A stretch of DNA of 64,000 nt from contig CM073328.1 of NCBI GenBank assembly GCA_037043015.1, positions 1,413,409 through 1,477,408 of the forward strand. Direction: 5' to 3'. Shown here one piece after another: positions 57,601 through 64,000 of the stretch (positions are counted from its first letter, which is position 1; each line of letters begins with the position of its first letter). The position numbers and the translations under genes are program-made. The notes beneath the pieces were generated by a model. That model searched no databases, was not told the origin of the DNA, and worked only from the letters and a program-made list of their open reading frames with translations. Origin of the DNA: Bryum argenteum (Eukaryota; Streptophyta; Bryopsida; Bryales; Bryaceae).

Positions 57601-58993
57601 CCATGGAATCTTGAAACAATTCAAACATGTTGCGAGCACTACCAATATGACTTGAGGGAAGAATAACACGACGCCCTTTGGTTTTCAAGATTCATATTTC
57701 TTTCTCCATCACCTTGTAATGCATCAAAGAAGACCTTGGTAGAGATCGGCACGCAAATCCGATTGATTCATTCGAATATAGCCGAGTCTGTTTTGTTGAT
57801 TCACCAAGCATCAACAATAAATTGTTGAAATAACTTCCCGCCACGAAGAATGGTAGAATATTCAGTGCTCATGGAATAACCGAAAAGCAAAATATTCTCT
57901 TTGAGTCAACCGACCTTCACCATTAGAATGTGTTAGATCTTCATGCCATCCAAGTTCCCCAAATGGAAATAAAACCACGTAGTGCAATGGCAAATAAGCC
58001 GGATGACACTCGTTAATACGTTCCAGAAAATGACCTTCTCCTCTTAGTCGAAGCACAATATCTCGTGTTCCTTGTGGTCGATCTTCCTCTCCAGGTATTA
58101 AAACAACTATTTCACTGCCAGCCGGAAGATTGTAGCGTCTTCGATCCATTTGGCCTTCAAAATGCAAATGCGCAACAACATTTGGAATTCTTCGACCACA
58201 TTGTGGTTGTCGTTGTTGTTGTTGTTCGAACTCCATCAGGATTTGATAAGCTTGTTTGTAGTGTCCATGAAATGCATGATGAGTCCGTAATAATTCTTGA
58301 ATCTCCAACATGGTAGTTTCTGTACACTCTGGATTACGCTCCATTCGAATGTTGATTGCCTCAGTAGTATCAATAAAATATAATTGAGCATATTTGGCTG
58401 TTTCACCAACAGTAGGCAACAACGATCCACTCAAATGTCTTAATTCTCCATGAAATTTAAAGACATATGGACCATTTCCTGCAACATGTGTGTTGGAGTT
58501 TGAAGTACCAAGAGAAGTAAATGCAAAGGCAGCGTTGTATCTCCGAATATTTCTTCGAAATTCTTTAGCTTGATCGCTGTCACATTCAAATAATTGGCGC
58601 AACCGTTGTGGAGGATCTTGTAATAAAGGAAGGTTCACCTTGCCTTTTAGACAACAAGAACCAAATACTGGATTTCGATTACTTGAAGACGTTAATCTTT
58701 CATCACTCCAATGTAGTCCTTGACAATAACTACAAACTCGATCCATGGAACCCAAATAATGGGGCGTCAAATCCATGGGACGAAAAAGTGTCTCACGTCT
58801 TGCATTTCTGTAAGCTATTCGTGCCCTCCCCAAGCGTACTTCATGTGCACTGCCATCTTCTCTAACTCTGCTAATTCTTCGCCGCACGTCGCCTCAATAA
58901 TCGTTCATACATACTTTGACTTTGCTCCTCGGCAACACCTCCGGCTCTATGGCTAGAAAGCAAAGACTCTCCTCCTACCAATGAATCGTCCAT
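54623..58993 (-). pseudogene. Helitron Rep-helicase, degenerate
   Basis: The frame begins at ATG 58993 (MDDSLVGGESLL), with a frame change near 58890. 58887-57862 holds the N-terminal zinc-binding region (CSYCQGLHW ... NPVFGSCCLKGKV) and HPAYLPLHYVVLFPFGELGWH. 57560-55900 holds the HUH Rep nuclease (QKRTLPHMHFLIF; two-tyrosine segment KYIHKYIYKG) and the start of the helicase, whose Walker A is altered (NGPTAQKDIS). 55884-55501 has Walker B (LIIWDEVPMQ) and GGDFRQILP. After a decayed stretch, 54871-54623 has the last helicase motifs ([20 protein letters not shown]). Plant Helitron proteins of about 1300-1500 aa share this order. At least four frame changes or stops make it inactive. Confidence 0.88.
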
Positions 58994-59738
58994 TTTTCAT
59001 GGACAAAAAATATATGTCACCTACAACATTCCAAATGTAAAAATATAAGTTTAGGATATCAAATACTTATTTTCAATATCAATTTAAAACAAAATATCTT
59101 AAAATACATATAAATTTCAAAATAAAATAGGGAATATGGCATATAGACACTTTCAAGATATTTGAAAAAAGTGTTTGAATTATTAAACTTTTGATATCAT
59201 CAATTATACAAGTATCTTTCTACTATAGAGAAAGGGGATACTTACAACATGCATAAATTAAATTCAAAGACGATAAAATTAGAAGCATAAATAATTTTCA
59301 CATTTTTAATTGGTAACAAAAAATTTAAGATTTCAAATTTCATCATTGAGATTGAAATAACACAAATTCCAAAAACCTTTGAATAAAATAATGAATTGAT
59401 TTAAAAATTTAGAGCATAAACTTTATTATCATCAATTCTTCAAGGTTCTTTGTACTTTAGTGAAAAAGCGAAGCTTAGAACAAACATAAATTGAATTCAA
59501 AAAAGATAAAATTGAAAGCATAAATAAACTTCACTTCCAACATTCATAACAACAATTTTAAAAAATCAAATTTCATCATTGAGGTTGAAACAACACAAAT
59601 TTGAAAACCTTGCAATAGAATCAAAAGTTTACTCAAAACTTAATAGCATAATAACAACAATATATTATTTTATTCCAAATAAACGCTACACTATCAATAA
59701 AAAAGCAAAAACATCTAAAGTCTATTTGAACTACAACA
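58994..59738. other. AT-rich spacer within the Helitron
   Basis: Two similar blocks are seen, with ATAAACTTCACTTCCAACAT-like and TCAAATTTCATCATTGAGGTTGAAA-like words at about 59270-59360 and 59500-59600. They suggest an internal duplication of about 240 bp. No coding sequence. Confidence 0.4.
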
Positions 59739-60335
59739 TCAAACATTAATATCTTCTTCATCAGTTTCTGAAATGTGACCTGGCGATTGCGGCAACGGAA
59801 CTATATTTTCTCGAGCCAATGCTATATTTCTATTCAACAACGATCTAGCACGTTGTTCATCTGCAAGCCTTTGCCTACGAATATTGAGAGCAACTAATCT
59901 ATTACGTTCTGATCGAGATTGTTGCTCAATTCTAATTCTATTCCTTGTTGCACAAATTGCCAATGCCGCATTTCTATTTCGAATCATCCGTTGGCGCTGA
60001 GAGTTTGCACGTCGGACCAAAGCTTCTTGTCTGTTCATTTCTGACCATAAGAAAACAAGATCTGGAATAGCTGTCACATCACTTGAAGGAATTCCTTGAT
60101 CCAATAGTGCAGGAATTGGCCCACTGATAGAAGAAAGAGCTACATGATTTATAGAAGGTTCAATTTCTATGCATAAAGAAACAGAGTTTGGAATCTCCAA
60201 TAACTCTGAAGCTAACAATGAGCCTTGAGGTGACATAATCACGGAGATTTCAGATGGTTGTTGTCGTCGTACTCGATCTCTAGCTATAGCGCGTAGTGCA
60301 CGCAAACTTATAGCTTCGTGATGAAATTGATTCAT
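59739..60335 (-). CDS. Arg-rich accessory ORF of the Helitron, 198 aa
   Basis: An intact frame from ATG 60335 (MNQFHHEAISLRALRAIARD) to a stop at 59739. The first half is mixed; the second half is a long basic helix with recurring R-N-x-A / R-x-R patterns (RMIRNRNAALAICATRNRIR ... RSERNRLVALNIRRQRLADE), ending in an acidic tail (ETDEEDINV). It may be a predicted coiled coil or nucleic-acid-binding accessory protein, or the first exon of the Rep-helicase. It is not recognised as the RPA-like ORF known from some plant Helitrons. Confidence 0.5.
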   Translation of the reverse strand: MNQFHHEAISLRALRAIARDRVRRQQPSEISVIMSPQGSLLASELLEIPNSVSLCIEIEPSINHVALSSISGPIPALLDQGIPSSDVTAIPDLVFLWSEMNRQEALVRRANSQRQRMIRNRNAALAICATRNRIRIEQQSRSERNRLVALNIRRQRLADEQRARSLLNRNIALARENIVPLPQSPGHISETDEEDINV

Positions 60336-61197
60336 ATTGATAATAATATGAAACAATGTCTTGTAAATGTTCTGTAATATAAAATAAAATTAGATAAATT
60401 TATCAATGTACAATACAATATTCAAATTCAAAAATCTATTGAATCTATTACAAGATTATAATAAAATTGAGAAATTATAAGATAAGATATGATTTAATAT
60501 GTAACATCCAGATATGTGTATCCTCAAAAAAATAAATTATTTAAGCATCTCATAAATAAAAGATAAAATTGAAATTGAAAATCTATCTATACATCATGCT
60601 TTAGATGATACGTTATATCACTAAATATAATCAATGAAATCAAGGCATGAAATATCAAAAAAAATTATTTCAATATTATATGTGAGTATTACCTACATCT
60701 AATTGAATAGAGTACAAAATATTTCAATCCGTTGTTAAAATAATTCATTAATTGCGTAATATAATACTTGAAAATTTTAAAGTCTATCATTTTTTTCCTC
60801 ATTTTGAGTTTCTAAAAAAACATCTTTAGCCATATATAATTTGATTTCATTGTGGTGCATGATTTTTTAGGGTCTCTTTAGTACTTGATTAGAAAGAATA
60901 AATTAGACAAACTTTAAAATTTATAAACAAAAATATCCTTATTTGTTTGTCACATGATTAGATGTGGTTTTAGTTTTCTAAACTTATGAAGTTTCAAGAA
61001 AAAGAAAAAAAAAAAAAAACAATAATCAAAGATATTGCTCAGGCAATTTTATTTGATTTTTTGGTTGAAAAAGTAAGTTATGACCTACTTACCTACAATC
61101 CATAAAATCAAGCAAATAAAACATCAAAAATATTTATTTTAATATTATATTTTAGAATGACCTACTCCTAATTGTGTAGGATACAAAATAATTTATT

Positions 61198-61625
61198 TTA
61201 ACCCCTAAAGTCCAAAGGCCTCAAAACAGCCACAAACTCTAAAAAAACAACCCTCTTTCAAAGCAAGGTGCAAAATTTCAATTGATGTAATTTTGGGGAT
61301 GTAATCGTACGATCTACTACCTTACTTGTACATGTATATGTACCCTAAATCTTAGATTTGAATTCCTCACCCTTAGTGAGATCATAATGGTCAAACTTGA
61401 ATAAAAATAATTTTTTTCTCTTGCTGCAAAATGTGTTTGAAGGATTAATTTGAGTTGAGGCTCTTCAATACTTTGTCCCTAACTGGGTTTGGATTATGTC
61501 TATTAATTCTTACCCTCAAAGGACCTATAGAACCTCTAGAAATGCGTGATTCTTCACATGGAGGTATGCTGAAATTTAAATACAAAGGCTCCTTTAGACA
61601 GTAAGAAAGGCATGTGAATAATTAT
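61198..61625. repeat. Dispersed repeat, copy 2 (related to 33823-34310), with TTAA|CCCCTAAAGTCC left end
   Basis: It starts with TTAA followed by CCCCTAAAGTCC and then matches the copy at 33823-34310. The matching right end was not found. Its left terminus is like those of the TTAA-flanked elements at 53441 and 63525 and the isolated TTTAACCCCTAAAGTCGAG at about 35287. Confidence 0.6.
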
Positions 61626-62230
61626 TGGATAGAAAATCCGAATGGTGAGATCCTGCCTTGGTACTTTATTTACACACTTACAAAACTAAACTTGAAGAGA
61701 ATTAAAAATTCAAATTGAGGTGAATTTTTGAAGTTTCTGCGACTTAATTGAATTTGGGCAGATTTTGAGAATACATGGGCATACACCACAATTTGGCCAA
61801 TTTTGGACAATTTTAAAATCAAAATTTCAAACTTTGACTACAAATATCTCCTAGAGCATGATGAATTTTTGAGCATGAATAGTCTTTTCTAAAAGGTATG
61901 GAAAAACTCTACAATTTGCGAAAAAATTAAGCTTCAAGCGCTCTAAATTTAGTAAGTCAGAGGCTGACCAAGGGAAACCGACCATAGTATGATCAATTTT
62001 CACTTTAGCAGTTAATGATCAAATAATTGATTAATTGTGCAGTATAATGCTTGCAAATCCCAAAATTCATCATTTTTACCCTCATCTACAAATGGATCTT
62101 AAAAGAACTCTTGAGGCATATAGATGATTCCATTGAGGTGTTTGATTTATTAGGGTCTTTTAATTGACCAAATGAACAAATTGAACAAACTCTACAAATT
62201 TAACAAACAAAGTTCTCTCGATTTAGGTGG

Positions 62231-62502
62231 AGACACCCATAACCAACAGTGACCAATAGCCGATATATCCCTAATTCCTAGATTGTGAAAGAATAGATGT
62301 ACCTCATGTGTATATATTGGTTATTGGTTCTAAGGTACTTTTCACTTTGAAAAATTGTACAAGTTTCAATATTGGGAGATAATTCATGAAAAAATGCTCA
62401 TTCGTCATGAACCTTATTTTCCTCTGAACAAAAACTATCTCCTTATCAATAACCAAAGCTTTGATATGCTAAAATGCCTTAAGTTGTCGGTTATAGGTGT
62501 CT
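62231..62502. mobile_element. MITE with AGACACCYATAACC inverted repeats
   Basis: The left end AGACACCCATAACCAACAG and the right end TTGTCGGTTATAGGTGTCT are inverted repeats. It is 272 bp long, non-coding, and related to the copy at 20399-20763. Confidence 0.75.
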
Positions 62503-63524
62503 GTACTTTAGTGTGTCCAAAAAGTGATACCCCAATCTCACCTTCAGAATAAATGTTCTAAGCTAACCAAATTAACAAAAAAATACAAAAAAATATAATA
62601 ATCACAATTTTTAATCAACATTCAATCCATCACACTCCAAATAACCTCCCTACCTAATTATAAAATTCAATGGGCAAACTTGTTTTTTTACTTACCACAG
62701 TGACCAAAAATGTAACGATGGATAAAAAGTAGTAAAAAGTAGTAATAAATACATGTCGATCGTTCGCAATTGTCCAAGGGTTTTAAAACCTTCGGTCAAT
62801 CCTACAACATCCATAAATTCCACTCCCGGTACAATCTAAGAGCTCAAATGCAATATAGCACGAGTCCTTAAGACTAACCGGAAGTGGAACAAGTAACAAA
62901 TAAATAAATAGATCTCAGCTTCACACCACTTCGTAGAACTCAAAAAAGTCTGTACATGAGCCGCAAAATAACAATAATCAATAAATAAGTGCCAAACATT
63001 GCAAAAAACCACTCTTTCGTGGTTTAAAACTTCAAAATCCAATATCAATAACAAGAAGACTTCATTTGTCATCTAATCCAAGTGATCTCATTAAAAACAA
63101 AGTCTAAGTGATATAACTCTTCAAAGTTTTTATAGTTCATGCAAAATGTTGTTTTTTGACATTCTGACATCTAAGGGTTGAGCATTATTAGAAGCAAACT
63201 ATGTAAAATCATGTGCAAACAGAAGGTTAAAATTCTATTTGAAAACTGCCCAAAACTGGCCAAACTGCAGTATATGCTCATTTCTCCTCAAAATCTGCCC
63301 AAATTCAAATTTAGTTGCATAAACTTCCTTGAAACCGTCCATGCATTGCATCAAATTAAAGCAGCAGGAGTGCAGGACACCATAAATATATTGCAGTAAG
63401 TTGAAGTAACTCTACACCATGGCTTTCATGCTTTGTTCTTTAACAAAAGAGAACACACAAATATTGGAGCAAATCGCTTTTTGGACCTAGCTGTGTTAAT
63501 TCAAGTACTGCAGATGCTGCTTAA

Positions 63525-63799
63525 CCCCTAAAGGAGAGTGAAGCCCGGGTCACTCTGCCTTAAAAAAGATAAGCTGTTTTTACAAAACATTAAACTTTGA
63601 CTGAAAATATCTCAAGATCCGTACGGTCAAATTTTATGAAACTTGGTGGGTAGATTAATTGGATGGCTCTGAACAAGATCCTACGGTTGAATTTCTCAAA
63701 CTCAAGTTTTTAAAAAAATTGTTCAATGATTTCAGAACGGATCGTTTCGAGTCCACTGTTGAGCACTCTACAGTACTCTCCTTTACTCTCCTTTAGGGG
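63525..63799. mobile_element. TTAA-flanked MITE with CCCCTAAAGGAGAGT inverted repeats (275 bp)
   Basis: TTAA lies on both sides (63521-63524 and 63800-63803). The left end CCCCTAAAGGAGAGTGAAG and the right end CTTTACTCTCCTTTAGGGG are inverted repeats of about 19 bp with one mismatch. Non-coding; it shares the CCCCTAAA start with the element at 53441-54413. Confidence 0.8.
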
Positions 63800-64000
63800 T
63801 TAATGGGATGAAAGCAAGTACATATCAGCTGCTCAAAAGCTTTTTCAGGGTCCCAATTTGTTCCCAAAAAAAAAAAAAAAAAAAGAAACTTTTGCAGAGG
63901 AATTGGTAGAGGGGCACAGATGGTAACCATCAATTACAGTAAATAAGTTTGCTGCCATGCCCCATGGTTCATGCCCCCAACAATATATTTTAGTCAGTTC

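Larger units (their letters stand above)
51026..60400 (-). mobile_element. Large decayed Helitron with Rep-helicase and kinase cargo
   Basis: On the minus strand the order is: an Arg-rich ORF (60335-59739), Rep-helicase remains (58993-54623), a kinase-like gene (52643-51188) and the 3' terminus. The terminus is a hairpin CGTGC-TCAACG-GCACG (51052-51037), then GGTCCCACTAG ending at 51026, followed by a host T. These are canonical Helitron 3' features, and the copy at 20841 confirms the boundary. A TTAA-flanked MITE (53441-54413) sits between helicase and kinase. The 5' TC end was not identified; about 60400 is only a guess from the first ORF. That the Rep-helicase and this 3' end belong to one element is inferred from shared strand, order and spacing. 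Confidence 0.65.
60401..64000. other. AT-rich intergenic DNA with dispersed repeats, no gene
   Basis: Apart from the repeat and MITE copies listed separately, the sequence is low-complexity AT-rich. Poly(A) runs lie near 61001-61019 and 63867-63886. No coding or RNA gene was recognised. Confidence 0.6.

Noticed and set aside
1-64000. LTR retrotransposons or other virus-like elements
   Set aside because: No long terminal repeats, primer-binding site or gag/pol motifs were recognised by eye. The ParB-like gene's origin remains open.

Overview
The window looks like nuclear DNA from a streptophyte plant, probably a land plant and quite possibly not a flowering plant. The reasons are a PHT1-type phosphate transporter, a LOG cytokinin-activating enzyme, a plant-like SPC12 subunit, spliceosomal GT-AG introns, a nuclear tRNA-Ala(AGC), a Helitron and Stowaway/Tourist-like MITEs. 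Genes are sparse. Exons are fairly GC-rich and sit in long AT-rich intergenic DNA full of minisatellites, MITEs and decayed transposons. The species cannot be fixed from sequence alone.

Layout. 1-612 (+) is the 3' end of a U1-type zinc-finger gene. 0.9-5.5 kb is an old, degenerate satellite split by a GC-rich insertion. 6263-10734 (+) is a full paralogue of the first gene: 11 exons, SAM-like N-terminus, five duplicated Gln/Pro-rich exons and C-terminal U1 zinc fingers. 13923-16397 (-) is a 7-exon gene for a tail-anchored fibronectin-III protein resembling FNDC3. 16.4-24.1 kb holds minisatellites, a MITE and a short copy of a kinase-bearing Helitron. 24199-25299 (+) is an intronless Gfo/Idh/MocA-type oxidoreductase, bracketed by tandem repeats. 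A tRNA-Ala (28227-28299, -) and the SPC12 gene (28504-28791, +) follow. 28.8-38.6 kb is MITE-rich and ends in a 49-50 bp minisatellite. 38807-40790 (+) is a 4-exon PHT1 gene with a 5'UTR intron. 43134-44682 (-) is a 6-exon LOG gene with a TATA box and an upstream perfect hairpin.

45.3-50.8 kb holds a large unrecognised gene (-) whose 1011-residue reading frame has a ParB-like DGQH motif and a tail that resembles an adenine-methylase fold. 51.0-60.4 kb is best read as one large, decayed Helitron on the minus strand. It has an accessory ORF, Rep-helicase remains, a protein-kinase-like cargo gene and a canonical hairpin plus CTAG 3' end. A second copy of that 3' end with the same kinase lies at 20.84-22.4 kb. 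The right edge (60.4-64 kb) holds more MITEs.

The most interesting items are the kinase-carrying Helitron, the ParB/methylase-like gene, TTAA-flanked elements with CCCCTAAA ends (piggyBac-like, unusual for plants), and exon amplification in the SAM/zinc-finger gene. Exon boundaries were worked out by hand from GT-AG sites, reading phase and protein family fit. For the complete genes the summed exon lengths are exact multiples of three.
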